A stretch of DNA of 64,000 bases from Choricystis sp. odSpoLacu1 (taxonomy: Eukaryota > Chlorophyta > Trebouxiophyceae), in assembly GCA_958009055.1 (NCBI GenBank), contig OY253652.1:620001-684000 (forward strand), read 5' to 3'. This document shows, piece after piece, positions 20,021 through 33,933 of the stretch. The position numbers were made by a program, and so were the translations under genes. The notes below the pieces were generated by a model, which did no database searches, was not told where the DNA came from, and worked only from the letters and a program-made list of their open reading frames with translations. Every line of letters begins with the position of its first letter. Position 1 is the first letter of the stretch.

Positions 20021-22027
20021 ATGGGCGCAGCTGCGTCTTTGGCGTCGCACCCGCGCAACGCCCTGGAAGACGACGCCAGCGACGACGGCCACCTGGGAAT
20101 CAGCAGGAGTGCGCTGTTTGCGATTTTGTGAGTTTGTGTTGCGGGGTGTTTGTGTGTGGCGTACAAAAGAAAGAGGTCATAAAAAAACGACACCTTTCCC
20201 CCTCCACCAACCCCACACAAAATAAGCTTCTCTAGCTTCCTCTTGGGCGCTTCCAACATCACCGCCCGCGTCATGGCCGTGTTCCAGGTGCGCACCTGGT
20301 TCCACCACTCGTCTGAGGCGGTGGTCGGCCCTCTGACAGGGGTGCTGCTGTCCTCGTTTTCGGCCGCCCGCATCGCTGCCCCCCCCCTGTGGCGCGCCGC
20401 GGCGGACGCCACTCGCTCCCCAAAATGGCTCATCGTCGTCACCACGCTGGCGGGGTCGATCTCGTCCGCCTGGTTCATGGTGGAAACCAGTTTTTGGAGG
20501 GCGCTGGCTGCGCGCGCGCTCGCGGGCGCGCTGACTGTGCACTGCCTCCTCGTCCGCTGCGTCGTCCGCTCCTGCGCCCCCTCCGCCCGGGACGAGGCAG
20601 CTGGCATGGCGGCCCGCACCCTGGGCCTGGGGTCGGCCATTGTGTTTGTCCCCCCGATTCTGGGCGCGCTGTCGGCACCGTGTGAGCGCATGACCGTGTT
20701 TGCACACACGCCCGCCTGCGCCCACCCGACCGGCTGGCTCGTCCACCGCCAGTTCACGCTGATCGCGGTGTTTGTGCTGGCTCTGGGCGTGGGGGCGACC
20801 CTCGCGTCCGCCCTGCTGCTGCCCAACCCGCGCGTGTCGTCCGCGTCGGGCGACGGCGAGCGGCGCGGCCCCCCCGTCGACCTCATGTTCCGCCTCAATC
20901 TGCGCCGGGCGGCGGGGCCCGCCAAGCTGGCGACATTCGCAGCGGCGGCAGTGGCTGCTGACGCCGAGCGTGGGAGCGGGCTGCCCCGCTCAGACTCGTC
21001 GCCCCAGCCCGGCGCCGCGGTTGGCCGCCCACTGTCCAGCGTGTTTGAGTCGGGGGCAGGAGGGAGCGAATCACCCTTCACCAGCAAACTGGATCGCACG
21101 CTGTCCATCTCGTTCGCGTAGCACGCCACGGCCCTGCGCCGCGGCACGTCGGCCGCCCTCCAGCGCGCGGGGTCCGGCATGCGCCTCCGGGCCGCCGCCC
21201 TGGAGACGCGGCTGGCGGATGCCGTCATGTATGTCGGCACCCGCGGCTTTGGCGCGGCGGACGCGGCGGTGGCGAATCTGGATGCCGCTGCTGGCGCGGC
21301 CATCGCGCAAGCGCGCGCCGACGGCGACAGCAGTGAACGCGCACAAGCAGCTGAACGAGTCCCCACCTCGTCCACCACCATGAAACCCTGGTGGACGTCC
21401 AGGCATGCTGTCGCAGCTGTCGCCATGTACGTCGCCCACACCGCCCTGCACGACGGCACGTTTGATCTCGTCTCCCTCACCGCCACCGCGCGCGCCCCGC
21501 GGGACGATGTCCCAGGCATCAAGTTTGCTGCCCTGGCCTGGATCATTTCGATCGGGGGCATTGCGTCGGTCACGGCGAGCGTGTGCCTGTATCCGATGAT
21601 CGCGCGGCGCAAGGGCCCCGCCGCCGCAGTCCACGCCGGCCTCACCGTCGGCCTCCTGGGTTCCTCCCTACTGGCTGGCGCGGCCGCCCTGTCGGGCCCA
21701 GTGGTCGCGGTGCGCGTTCTCCAGGGCGCGGCCCAGGGCTCGTACGGTGTTTCAGGAGGCCTCGCATCGTCAGGGGCCCAAATCGTCGTCAACCTGGCCG
21801 CCCCCTCCCGCGCCATTGGCGCCGTCAACCGGGCGGGCAATATGGCTAGTAATGTGGCCCGCGTGGTGGCACCGATCATGGCGGGCTGGTTGTGGGCGAT
21901 CGTCGCAGCGCCGGCGGGGTGGGCGGGCTGGCTGCCGGCGACGCTGTTGGCGGGCATGTACGCGGCGACCCTGGTGGCCAGCTTGTTTTCAGACACACGC
22001 GATAAGCGGGCAAAGGTGGTGTATTGA
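20021..22027 (+). CDS. Major facilitator paralogue 1, interrupted by an in-frame TAG
   Basis: First of three tandem MFS transporters. Exon 1 (20021-20127) and exon 2 (20236-22027) join in phase 2 (GTGAGT...CTCTAG), at nearly the same protein position (before FF) as intron 1 of its neighbours. The first half has six probable helices (WLIVVTTLAGSISSAWFMV, FTLIAVFVLALGVGATLASA). The second half matches the paralogues, including IGAVNRAGNMASNVARVVAP. A TAG at 21119-21121 breaks the frame in the central cytoplasmic loop; both sides stay in the same frame. The flanking ATALRR aligns with coding sequence in paralogue 2, where the stop position is Met. A phase-0 intron 21041-21163 could formally remove the stop, but the homology argues against it. 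The motif A region is also degenerate. Either a pseudogene, a base error or a readthrough case. Confidence 0.7.
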
Positions 22028-22204
22028 TGTATGATTAATGGAGAGAAGTGTGAGCATCTGGGCGACAGACGCAACCCTAGAAAAAAAGAACACAATCGGC
22101 ACATTTTGCCGTCAAACTAGTAGGGAGGCTGCGCGGGCGGGCGCGTCTCCTCTTTCCTCCTCCCCAAGCCCTCAGGCCGCCACCCTGCCCGCATCGACCA
22201 CCCT

Positions 22205-24613
<2,409 letters not shown>

Positions 24614-24961
24614 GCGAGGCGTGCTCCTCTGTGCCTGCGCCTCTGCAGTCATTGCTTGTGTGTGTGCGTAGATGCAGAGAGGGCAGCTTGGTTTTATTGG
24701 TGTTGTGTGCAGACAAAAAAACGGAAGAGAGACTCGCCAAGAGAGAGAGAAAGGGGGAGGCAGTGAGGGGACGCGCCTGCGCGTGGGCGCGCAGGCGCGT
24801 CTGCGCTTCCGTGTTGGGCTGGGGTTTTGTAACCTCTCGACTTCACTCGCTCACCCCCGAAAACAATTGAACCTTGGGGAGGCGTGCGTGTGCGCGTCTC
24901 CCTCCCCTTTCCCTCCTCCTCCAAGCCTTGGCCTCATCAACCTGCACACACCGACCACCCC
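24614..24961. other. Intergenic spacer between MFS paralogues 2 and 3
   Basis: Contains the 3' region of paralogue 2, a GA-rich tract, a perfect hairpin (24771-24800) and a C/T-rich tract just before the start codon of paralogue 3. No additional gene seen. Confidence 0.6.
24771..24800 (+). repeat. Perfect 13-bp inverted repeat with 4-nt loop
   Basis: The arms ACGCGCCTGCGCG and CGCGCAGGCGCGT are exact reverse complements around the loop TGGG. The hairpin is 158 bp past the stop of MFS paralogue 2 and 160 bp before the start of paralogue 3. A transcript would form a very stable stem. It could be a 3'-end processing structure, a chance product of GC-rich sequence or a small mobile-element trace. 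Confidence 0.8.
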
Positions 24962-27191
24962 ATGCCGGCCCACGGCGAGCCAACCACCGCCCCCGACGAC
25001 GGCGTGCCACCAGCGGAGCGCACACTGTCCGGGGTTCACCGCGCCGACAAACTGTCGGCCGCGTTTGCTGTCAGCATCGCCGTCAACCAGGTGAGCTGAT
25101 GGGGCGCGCGCTGAGGGGACGTGGGGTGCGGTGTGTGGCAGGGGCGTCGGGGGACCGCGCTATTGGCCGTACCTTCGCAGCCGGCCGAACCCACCGCTTT
25201 CTCTCCGCACACCACCGCCCACCTGCACCCGTACCTCTGTCTCCACACTCCCCCACAGTTCTTCATGGCCGTCACCGCGTACGCCCCCAAAACGCTGGCC
25301 GTGTTCCAAGTCCGCTTCTTCTTCCCTGGCATGCCGGAAGAAAAGGTCGGCCCCGCAGTCGGCGGCCTCGGCTCCGCCTTCAACTTTGCTCAACTGGCCA
25401 CCAGCTTTCTGTATGGCTGGCTGTCGGACGCGACGGGGCGCCCCAAGGCGTTGATCCTGGTGGCCAACATTGCGTGTGGGGAGGGGGCGACAGCGTTCGC
25501 GCTGGCCAACTCCTACTCGGGCGCGATGGCATCGCGCGTGGTGGCGGGCGCGTTCATGACGTCGGACGTCGTCATGAAAGGTGAGGGAGGTGTGGAAACA
25601 TCGCGCCGGGCATGGTCGAGCAAGGGAACTGCACCCTCTGTCGATCCAACCACGCCCTTTCAACCACCCCCCAGCCCTCATCGGCATGACCCTCACCAAG
25701 CAGGCCCAAGCCTACGCCATGGCCTACCGCACCCTGGGCGCGGGCACCGCCCAGATCATCACCCCTCTCATCGTGGCCGCGATCGCTAACCCGTGCGACC
25801 AGTGGGGCTGGTCGCGCGGCTGTGGGCAGGGCGGCTTCTTCCAGGAGCGCCCGTTTGCACTGACCGCCTTTTTTGTGGCGGGGGTGGCGGTGGTGGCCAC
25901 AATGGTCAACTTCTTCATGATCCCCGACGTGCGGACGAAGCACGGCGCCCCCATCGCGGCGGGGGGCGGCTGCTGCGCGTGGCTGGGCGGCCTGCGCGGA
26001 GGCAAGCCTGCCGCTGCTGACGGCACGCCCACGTCTGCTGGCGCCGACAGCGCCACCACGCCTCTGCCCTCTGTCAAGCCGCCGCCGTCGCCACTGTCTG
26101 TGTTTGGGTCGGTAGCGCCCCCCACCGCCCCTGCCGCGCCCGCTCCTCCGCTCGCCGCCGTCCGCAACTTTGCCTCCATGCTGGCGTCCGCCTTCACCCG
26201 CACCGCGTCGTCCACGCTGTCCGACGCGCGTGCCAGCCTGGCCCGCGCCCGCACCTTTGTGCGGGCGTCGTCCTGGGTGGCGGCCGCGCCCGCCACGCTG
26301 ACTGCGTGGGGGAGGGACGGGTTTGCGGCAGCAGGCCTCGAGGGCGACATCGACCTGGACGGCGCCCGCGCGGCGGCCAGCAAGGTGCGGGAGCGGAGGC
26401 GCGAGCAGAGAGAGGCGAGCGGTGTGGTGGACCCCGCGCCGCCGCCGCCCGCCGCCGCCGATGCAGAGGCTGCGACACCCCCCAAACCCAAACCCTGGTA
26501 CCGCCACCGGCCAGCATTGCTGTCGATTCTAGCGTACGCGGCCGTCACCTTCCTATTTGACGCGTACATGGACCTCATCCAGCTGTACGGCTCCGCGCCG
26601 CACAACGCGGCGGTCCCAGGGCTCGACCTCACCGCGGAGCAGCTGCCCTTCATCCTGTCCCTGGGGGGGGCGTGCGTCGTCGCTTTTTCCGTGCTGGCCT
26701 ACCCCCACATCCAGCGCGCCATTGGTGTCGGGCGGTGCGCGCGGTACGGCCTGGCGGCGGGCGTGCCGACCGCGTTGATTCCACCTGCAGCATTCTACGC
26801 GCTCCCCTCCCAACGCGGCGCGATGGGCGTCCTGGCGGTGGGCCAGGTGTTGTACGGGTTTGCAATGGCGTTGACCTCCACCTCGTCCCAAATCCTGTCC
26901 AACCTGTGCGCCCCCGACGGCCAGATCGGGGCGGTCAACGGCGCGGGCAACATGCTGTCCGCGCTCGCGCGCGTCATCGAGCCCCTGGCCATGGGAGGCC
27001 TGTGGGCGCTGGCTGCATCCGACAACTCTCCCGACCAGTGGCTACCGTGGGGCGTGCTGGCGAGCATGTTTGTGGTCACGCTGGGGTTGTACGTGTTTTC
27101 GGGGTTGAATGATGACGACGTCGACGCAGGCGACGTGGGGCGCGAGGTGAAGAAAGAAAAGGGTGACCAGTCCAGTGCGCAGGCCAAGTGA
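24962..27191 (+). CDS. Major facilitator superfamily transporter, paralogue 3
   Basis: Exons 24962-25090, 25259-25580 and 25675-27191 give about 655 residues. Intron positions and phases (0, 1) are identical to paralogue 2, and the middle exon has the same length (322 nt). Motif A reads YGWLSDATGRPK. Both paralogues share QFFMAVTA, ALIGMTLTKQAQAYAMAYRT, a loop with GRDGFAAAGLEGDIDLDGA, PKPWYRHRPALLSILAYAAV and the C-terminal IGAVNGAGNMLSALARVIEP. Divergence is greatest at the N-terminus and in the central loop, as expected for transporters under relaxed selection there. The function is presumably export or uptake of a small solute driven by protons; substrate unknown. Both C-termini are charged (Lys/Asp-rich) and would face the cytosol. 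Confidence 0.9.
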
Positions 27192-27381
27192 GAGCACTTC
27201 ATTCTGTGTGTGTTTTTGTGTGTTGCTTGTAGACGGAGAGGAGGCAGCGCTCTGAGTTTGGGCAGGAGGGAGACCCTCCTGCCCAGGTGGAGGACGGCAG
27301 CGTTTTTGTTCGTCCGTCGACGGCACTCTCAATTCGGCGCAGCGCCCTCCTTCCCGTCGCCGCCTCCCCTCTCCAAACAAA

Positions 27382-28204
27382 ATGGCCACAGCCCTCGCCA
27401 CCCGGCGTGCTCTGGTCACCCTGTCCAGCCGCGCCATGGTCGCGCTGGACGCGGCGGCCGCGCCCCACCCGCGCGCCGTCGCGGCCGTCGTGCGTCACGC
27501 CGCCGTCGCACTGACCCCTTCCCGCCACGGCTTTGCGGCGGACGCGTACGACATCAACAGCCGCACCAAGGCCCACCTCAACATTGGGACAATTGGGCAC
27601 GTCGACCACGGCAAGACGACGCTGACGGCCGCGATCACCAAGGTGCGTGTGGAGAGGGGGGCGCAGGTGTGCAAATTTGACGCGCTGTCCCGCCGCGCCT
27701 GGTCGCGCCGCCCGCCGTGTGCTGGCCAGTGTACCATGGCTTCAGTGATGAGTGTTTGGTGGCGCGCAGCAAGACAGTCGCGCCTTGTTGGTTCGCTCAG
27801 CACACTCACTTTTTCTTCCCTCCCCGCAAACACACACCCAGGTCCTCGCCGAAACCGGCAAATCCAAGGCCGTCGCCTTTGACCAGATTGACAAGGTGAG
27901 AGAGAGAGTGACCTGGGGGCGAAAGGAGAGGAGCACAGGTTTTGGAAGCACACACTTTTGACCGTCCGCGCTCGCCCCTCCATGATTCCATCCCACCACA
28001 CACACAGGCCCCCGAAGAGAAGGCGCGCGGCATCACCATCGCCACCGCGCACGGTGAGTAGTGTGTGAGAGAGTCTGAGCAGAGGGGGGCTGTGTGAGTG
28101 GAGGTCGGCCGGCCGATTTTCGAAACCCTTGTTAACCAACCCCCCACCTTCGCTCCTCAGTCGAATACGAAACCGAGACCCGCCACTACGCCCACGTCGA
28201 CTGC

Positions 28205-28242
<38 letters not shown>

Positions 28243-29149
28243 GGCGGCTCAGATGGATGGCGCCATCCTGGTGGTGTCGGCGACCGACGGCCCGATGCCC
28301 CAAACACGCGAACACATCCTGCTCGCCCGCCAGGTCGGCGTCCCCTCCATCGTCTGCTTCCTCAACAAGATTGATGCTGTGGAGGATGAGGAACTGGTCG
28401 AGCTGGTCGAGATGGAGCTGCGTGAACTGTTGACGTTTTACAAGTTTCCTGGCGACGACGTCCCCATCGTGCGCGGCTCTGCGCTCGCCGCCCTCAAGGG
28501 CGACAACCCCGCCATCGGGCGCGACGCCATTCTAAAGCTCATGGATGCGGTCGACTCGTACGTTCCGATTCCCGACCGCGCCCTGGACAAACCGTTTGCG
28601 ATGCCAGTGGAGGACGTCTTCTCCATCCAAGGGCGCGGCACCGTCGTCACGGGGCGCGTGGAGCAGGGCATCGTCAAGCCCGGTGAAACCGTGGAGATTC
28701 TGGGGCTGAAAGAGCCGCTCACTACCACCGTCACCGGCGTGGAGATGTTCAAAAAGTCGCTGGCCGAGGGGCGCGCGGGCGAAAACGTCGGCCTCCTCCT
28801 CCGCGGCGTCAAGCGCGACGACGTGCTGCGCGGCCAGGTCGTCGCCAAGCCCGGCTCCGTCACCCCGCACGCCAAGTTCGCGGGCGAACTCTACGCCCTG
28901 TCCAAGGAGGAGGGCGGCCGCCACACCCCCTTCTTCTCCAACTACAAGCCCCAGTTCTTTTTCCGCACGGCCGACGTGACGGGGTCGGTGGCCCTGCCCG
29001 CCGGCACAGAGATGGTGATGCCGGGAGACAACGTGTCCTGCGAGTTTGAGCTGGCGTCCCCCGTGGCCATGGAGCCGGGGCTGCGGTTTGCGATTCGGGA
29101 GGGGGGGCGGACGGTGGGGGCGGGCGTCGTGTCCAAGCTGCTGGACTAG
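27382..29149 (+). CDS. TUFM: Elongation factor Tu, mitochondrial
   Basis: Delivers aminoacyl-tRNA to the mitochondrial ribosome. Four exons, 27382-27642, 27842-27895, 28008-28053 and 28161-29149, give about 449 residues. The leader (about 55 residues, [17 protein letters not shown]) is a classical presequence, and the mature protein starts near [20 protein letters not shown]. All GTPase motifs are present: G1 GHVDHGKTT, the GITI switch in [13 protein letters not shown]3 DCPGH and G4 NKID. The latter has Ile where bacterial EF-Tu has Cys. Domains 2 and 3 are complete ([22 protein letters not shown]). The two tiny internal exons (54 and 46 nt) are in frame and rebuild the conserved [18 protein letters not shown]. 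Introns and leader exclude bacterial contamination. Confidence 0.97.
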
Positions 29150-29245
29150 GGGAGAGGAGGAAAAAACGTGTTTTTTTTTTCTTGTTCTCTCTCTTGTTAC
29201 ACCCCCCAAACCAACAAAACCAGAAACATAAACAGACACAGCGCA

Positions 29246-30369
29246 TCAGTGTGCCTCCTTATCCCCGGCCAGTTTCACCCCCATGCTGATGTCCAGCGCG
29301 GGTGCCGAGTGCGTGAGCGCGCCGCACGACACGTGTGTGACACCTGTCGCAGCGATCGCGCCCACACTCGCCAGCGTGATCCCCCCCGAGGCTTCCGTCT
29401 CGATGGCCAGTCCTGATGCGCGCACTTTGTCCATGGCGGCAACCAACGGGGCGACGTCCACGCCTCCACGGCCGTCGGAGAGGGCCATGTTGTCGAGCAT
29501 GAGGCGCGTCACGCCGCTGGCACCATCACACGCCAGTCCCGCCCCTCCCGCCCCCGCCACATACGACAGCGCTTCCTCCAATTCAGCTAAAGTGGCAGCC
29601 TCCAGCTCGATCGGGGTGGCCCCCAAACCAAGGGCCAGCAGGTGCGCGCGCGCCGCGCGCGCGGCGGCCGCGACGCCGCCCGCGGCCGCGACGTGGTTGT
29701 CCTTGATCATCGCCATGTCCCACAGCCCCACCCTGTGGTTGACGCCCCCCCCGATGGCGACGCCCCACTTGTCGGGCAGGCGCAGGCCGGGCGCGGTTTT
29801 GCGTGTGTCGAGCGCGCGCGCGGGGGCGGCCGCGCGTGCGAGCGCGCGCGCCGCGGTCGCGATGCCCCCCATCCTCTGCATGTAGTTGAGGGCGACGCGT
29901 TCCGCGGTCAACAGGGAGCGCGCAGAGCCGGTGCAGGCGCCCATGAGGGTGCCTGGGGTGACGTCGTCGCCGTCTTTGACACGCCACTCGATCTTCAGTG
30001 ACGGGTCCACCGCCGCAAACACTGCGTCCGCCACCGCCAGGCCGGCAGCGACACCGGCCGCTTTGGCGGTGAAGGTGGCGACGGCTTGTGTGTGGGGCGG
30101 GATGCTGTTGTGTGTGTGGGGAGGAGGGGTGAGTGTGGGGGGAGGGCACACACTCTGCTCCCTCGCGATCATCTTTCTCCCTCCCACCCAAACACGCACG
30201 TCGCCTCCGTCGTCACGTCTCCCACTCCGCCCGCGTCCTCAGCCAGGGCGGCGTCGATGGCAGCGGCCAGGTCATAGGTTGGGTGGGGCGGCGGAGGCAC
30301 GGGGGCGTTGGGGGGTGGAGTGCCGGCGTCCCTGTTGTGTGTTGTTATGTGTGTGTGGAGTGTGAACAA
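29246..30369 (-). CDS. QPT: Nicotinate-nucleotide pyrophosphorylase (quinolinate phosphoribosyltransferase)
   Basis: Converts quinolinate and PRPP to nicotinate mononucleotide, CO2 and PPi: the step that commits quinolinate to NAD. Exon 1 (30369-30200) and exon 2 (30104-29246) join in phase 2 (GTGCGT...CAACAG), giving about 342 residues. The junction yields GDVTTEATIPPHTQAVATFT, matching the family's conserved GDVT..ATIP segment. PHPTYDLAAAIDAALAEDAG strongly resembles plant enzymes. Active-site blocks follow: AERVALNYMQRMGGIAT, DTRKTAPGLRLPDKWGV, GGGVNHRVGLWDMAMIKDNH and the C-terminal EASGGITLASV. The residues before PPPNAPVP may be intronic; a further upstream exon with the true start is possible. 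Functionally paired with the quinolinate synthase gene 24 kb away. Confidence 0.94.
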
Positions 30370-30729
30370 GAGTCGTCAGCAAGCACGCGTTGAGAGGTGA
30401 CGTGCGTGTGTGCGAGCGTGTAAAGGAAGCTAGCCGTCGATTGGTCGGGCGGACGCGTCAATGCGGGGCGCCTCTGCAACCACACAAGACGCACCAGGCG
30501 GCACGCCAGGCCAGCGGGTCGGCTGGACGGCTGGAGCGGGCCCCCATGTCGGCAGCGACAGAGAGGAGCAGAGAAGAAAAAACAGAAGAAAAAAAAACTG
30601 GTGACTCTTCGTCCGTTTTTCGTCACTTGCTTTCTGTTTCGGTCCTAGCACGAAAAGAGACGTTTGCCGTTGTTGCACAGATCAAACAAAATGAAAAAGA
30701 TGTGTGTCTGGATTGAAAAAAAACACTCC
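30370..30729. other. Upstream region of QPT and 3' region of the carrier gene
   Basis: Same-strand spacer. A small minus-strand frame near 30565-30480 starts with ATG (MGARSSRPADPLAWR) and might be an unplaced 5' exon of QPT; I could not join it in phase with confidence. The rest is mixed sequence with an A-rich stretch at 30574-30600. No RNA gene recognised. Confidence 0.4.
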
Positions 30730-32112
30730 TCACCGCGCCGCCACCAGCGCCGCCACGCGCTGCCGCCGCCTGGGCGCGGGCGCCAGCACACTCTTGACAC
30801 CCGCCGCCACCTCCTCCTTGATGGCCATCAACAGGGCGGCCGCCAGGATGGACTGCGCGATCTTGGTGCGCAGTCCCGCGTAGAAGGCGGGGAGGCCGCC
30901 CTCTGCCCAGATGCGGGACAGAGCGTCGAGAGTGCCCTCGTACCGACGCGACGCAGCAGTGTGCGCGCCCGCCGCTTGCAGCCTGTTTTTGACCAGCAGA
31001 ATGGGGTAGGTCAACATGGTGGCCCCGAGTTTGGCGGCCGCGGAGGCGGCAAACACGTCGGCCGCAGCGAGGCGCACTGCTTTCGCGCCCACACTTTTGG
31101 CCGCTCTGCGCGCCGTCAGTTTGGCAACCAGCCACTCGTACAGCATGTAGTTGACGGTGGGGTTGGCCACCATGACGAAGGAGGGGGCGACGCCGCGCCA
31201 GAGGGCGGGGGCGCCGCCCTCCCGGAGGATGTCGCGAGCCACTCCCACCGCACTCACGCGCCGCGTCGGCAGCGGGACGCCATCATCCACGGGGGCCGCC
31301 TTCACGGCCGCCTGCATGCGGGTGGCCACCACCCAGATGGGGTTGGTCAGCAGCACGTTGCCACAGCCGGCGAAGAAGGCGACTGCCAGGGACGCGCCGA
31401 CCGAGAGCGGGGGGGGGGTGCCGCTCGCGGTGAGCGCGCGCGGCGGGCGCACGCCGCGCGCGCGGGCGGACGCTGCCGCTGACGCCGCAGCCCGCGCCAC
31501 CGCAGCATCTCGCAGCAGGGAGTAGAGGTAAAAGTAGACGCCCTGCGAGACGGCGGTCCCGAGAAGGGATGGACGCAGCCCTGCAAACAGCGACCTCCAC
31601 CCGTGCGACGCCACCAGCTCGGCCGCGTCCGCCAGGGCGCCGCCGCGGCGGCGGTCGGAGGAGAGGGCGATGGTGGTGGGGGGGGGGCGGGTGGGGCGGG
31701 TGGCTTGGAGGGTGTTTATCTGGGAGGGGGAGGCGAGAGCGGGGCATGAGCGAGAGGCGGCGGCCTGTGGCGGCGTCCGCTGCAGCCACCACCAGTCTTG
31801 CTACCAGCAACGCAGCCACACACACAGTCACCCGACACCAGAGCAGGGGGAGGGAGGACGTGGCGAGGCCGCGACAGGCGGCGGAGGCCGGTGTGCTGAC
31901 GAAGCGCGCATCGCATGCAAGAAAAAGCCGCCGCTGCCGGCGGTGAGGGGCTCGCCACCGCCCCCGCCACTCAAGCAGGGGCCACAAAACTCCCCACACA
32001 CACAACGCTTCCTGCCTCTCCCTCTCACCGTCATCAACGGGTACGTCGCGACAAGGGCGCACATGCCGGCCACCGCGCCGGACACGCCCTCCACGACGGC
32101 GGACGACGCCAT
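30730..32112 (-). CDS. Mitochondrial-carrier family protein, peroxisomal PMP34/PXN type
   Basis: Exon 1 (32112-32029) and exon 2 (31719-30730) join in phase 0 (GTGAGA...CCCAG), giving about 357 residues. Three tandem repeats of two helices each are visible, with carrier signatures PLMTINTLQATR, NPIWVVATRMQ and YPILLVKNRLQ. The Trp in the second signature and the C-terminal block FYAGLRTKIAQSILAAALLM followed by IKEE are typical of the peroxisomal nucleotide/CoA/NAD carrier branch (PMP34, PXN). The first signature lacks the usual Asp and Lys, as also seen in that branch. It likely exchanges adenine nucleotides or NAD across the peroxisomal membrane. An Ala-rich insertion (about residues 100-130) is unusual. 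Divergent from the epimerase gene, sharing 200 bp. Confidence 0.88.
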
Positions 32113-32312
32113 GGTTGTGGGTGGGTGGGTGGGTGAGCTGTCGAAGTGTGTGTGTGCTCGTGGTGTGGCCGTCGCAGGGGCGGCGGCCAATGCACCCTGA
32201 CCAAACTCGCAGCTGTGTTGTTCAAAAACGCGCTCTCACCACTCTTTGCTCAAAAGCGCGTTTTTTTGTTTCTTTGCCTGCCTCTCGCGCCGTTCATTTG
32301 CTCCACTCAACC
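32113..32312. promoter_or_regulatory. Shared upstream region of carrier and epimerase genes
   Basis: 200-bp gap between two start codons pointing away from each other; it must contain both promoters. No TATA box or other known element is clear. An A/T-richer stretch, TTTTTTTGTTTC, lies 45 bp before the epimerase ATG. Confidence 0.5.
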
Positions 32313-33817
32313 ATGACCGGCAACATCTTCGTGACGGGCGGGCTGGGCTACATTGGTGAGCGGGTGTGGAGGGGGTGGGACACGGGCGCGCGCCTTGGGG
32401 TGTCATTTCTGAGCAGAAAACAACGGCATCTGTGGTCCCGCGTGTGCATGGTGGCGCACTCTGTCGCCGTGTGGCAAACCTGGCACGTGCACAGCGTGCC
32501 CCTGGAAGGGCAGTCCCGAGAAAAAGGGGGACGACGCCGCACGAGGGGGAACGCGAGAGAGGGACTGTCGCACGATCCCAAAAAAAAACGACCCTCTCCA
32601 CCCTCTCAGGCTCCCACACCGTCCTCGCCCTCCTCGACTCCGGCTACACCGCCACCATCTTCGACAACCTGGACAACTCGTTCGAAGCAGTGTTCGACCG
32701 CATGAAGGAGCTGGCGGGGGACAAGGCGGACAAGATGAAGTTTGTCAAGGTGCGGAGGAGAAGAGGGAGGAAAGGAAAACGGACACGAACGAAAAAAAAA
32801 AACATGCGCTCCCTCACTCCTCGACTGACTCACCAACCCACACACACACACACTCCCAGGGCGACCTCCGCTTCCCTGCCGACATCGACGCCGCCCTGGG
32901 GGCCGAAAAGTTTGACGCGGTCATCCACTTTGCGGGGCGCAAAGCGGTGGGTGAGTCTGTCTCGGAACCGATGCTCTACTACACCCACAACGTGGCGGGC
33001 ACCGTCAGCCTGATTGAAGCCATGCGCAAGTTCGGCGTGAAGAAGGTGGGAGAGAGGGGGAGGAATGGCGGGGAGGGTGTGCCTCTCTTGCTTCGTTTCC
33101 CCCCCCACACACACACACACGCACACACACTCCCCACCGCACAACACTCAGATGGTATTCTCCTCCTCCTGCACCGTCTACGGCGACGTCCAGCCCGACG
33201 CTGTCCCCATCGTCGAGTCCCACCCCCTGTCCGCCGCGTCCCCGTACGGCCGCACCAAGCTGATGATCGAGGACATCTTCCGCGACCTCGCCCTCTCCGA
33301 CTCGTCCTGGCACATCATCCTGCTGCGCTACTTCAACCCGGTGGGCGCTCACGCGTCGGGGCGCATCGGGGAGCACCCGGTGGGCATTCCCAACAACTTG
33401 ATGCCGTACGTGCAACAAGTTGCTTTGGGCATCCGCCCCCACTTGAACGTGTTTGGTTCCGACTACCCCACCCGTGACGGCACCTGCATCCGGGACTACA
33501 TCCACGTCGTCGACCTGGCGGAGGGGCACGTGGCGGCGCTGGACAAACTGGATGGCGTGGGGCCTGAGGCGGTGGCCATCAACCTGGGTACTGGGACGGG
33601 GACGACCGTCCTGGAGATGGTGGCCGCCTTCGAGAAAGCTTCCGGAAAGCCCGTCCCCCTGGAGATGGCGCCCCGGCGGGCGGGGGACACGGTGGCGGTG
33701 TGGGCGGCGACGGAGACGGCGGAAAAAGCGTTGGGGTGGAAGGCGAAGAAAGGGGTCGATGAAATGTGTGTCGACCAGTGGCGGTGGGCGTCGATGAACC
33801 CGAAAGGTTACGAGTGA
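32313..33817 (+). CDS. GALE: UDP-glucose 4-epimerase
   Basis: Interconverts UDP-glucose and UDP-galactose, supplying galactosyl donors for glycans and galactolipids. Four exons, 32313-32355, 32610-32749, 32860-33045 and 33152-33817, give about 344 residues, the usual length. The NAD-binding glycine motif is split by intron 1: VTGGLGYIG then SHTVLALL. Later motifs are complete: [32 protein letters not shown] and the catalytic Ser/Tyr/Lys set ([11 protein letters not shown] and [12 protein letters not shown]). Substrate-binding [17 protein letters not shown] and [20 protein letters not shown] follow. All splice junctions keep frame. No signal peptide, so cytosolic. Confidence 0.97.
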
Positions 33818-33933
33818 GTGTGTGGAAGGGGAGTGAAAAAGCTGTGTTGAGATGGCGTGAAAGAAAAAAACACAAAAGCAAATAGGCGGGGTTAACAAAG
33901 AAAAAAACGACCAAAACCTGAACCACTCTCTCT

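Noticed and set aside
27382..30369. Bacterial contamination suggested by EF-Tu, Lon and NadC-type proteins
   Set aside because: All have phase-correct GT-AG introns and organelle leaders or plant-like features, as expected for nuclear genes.
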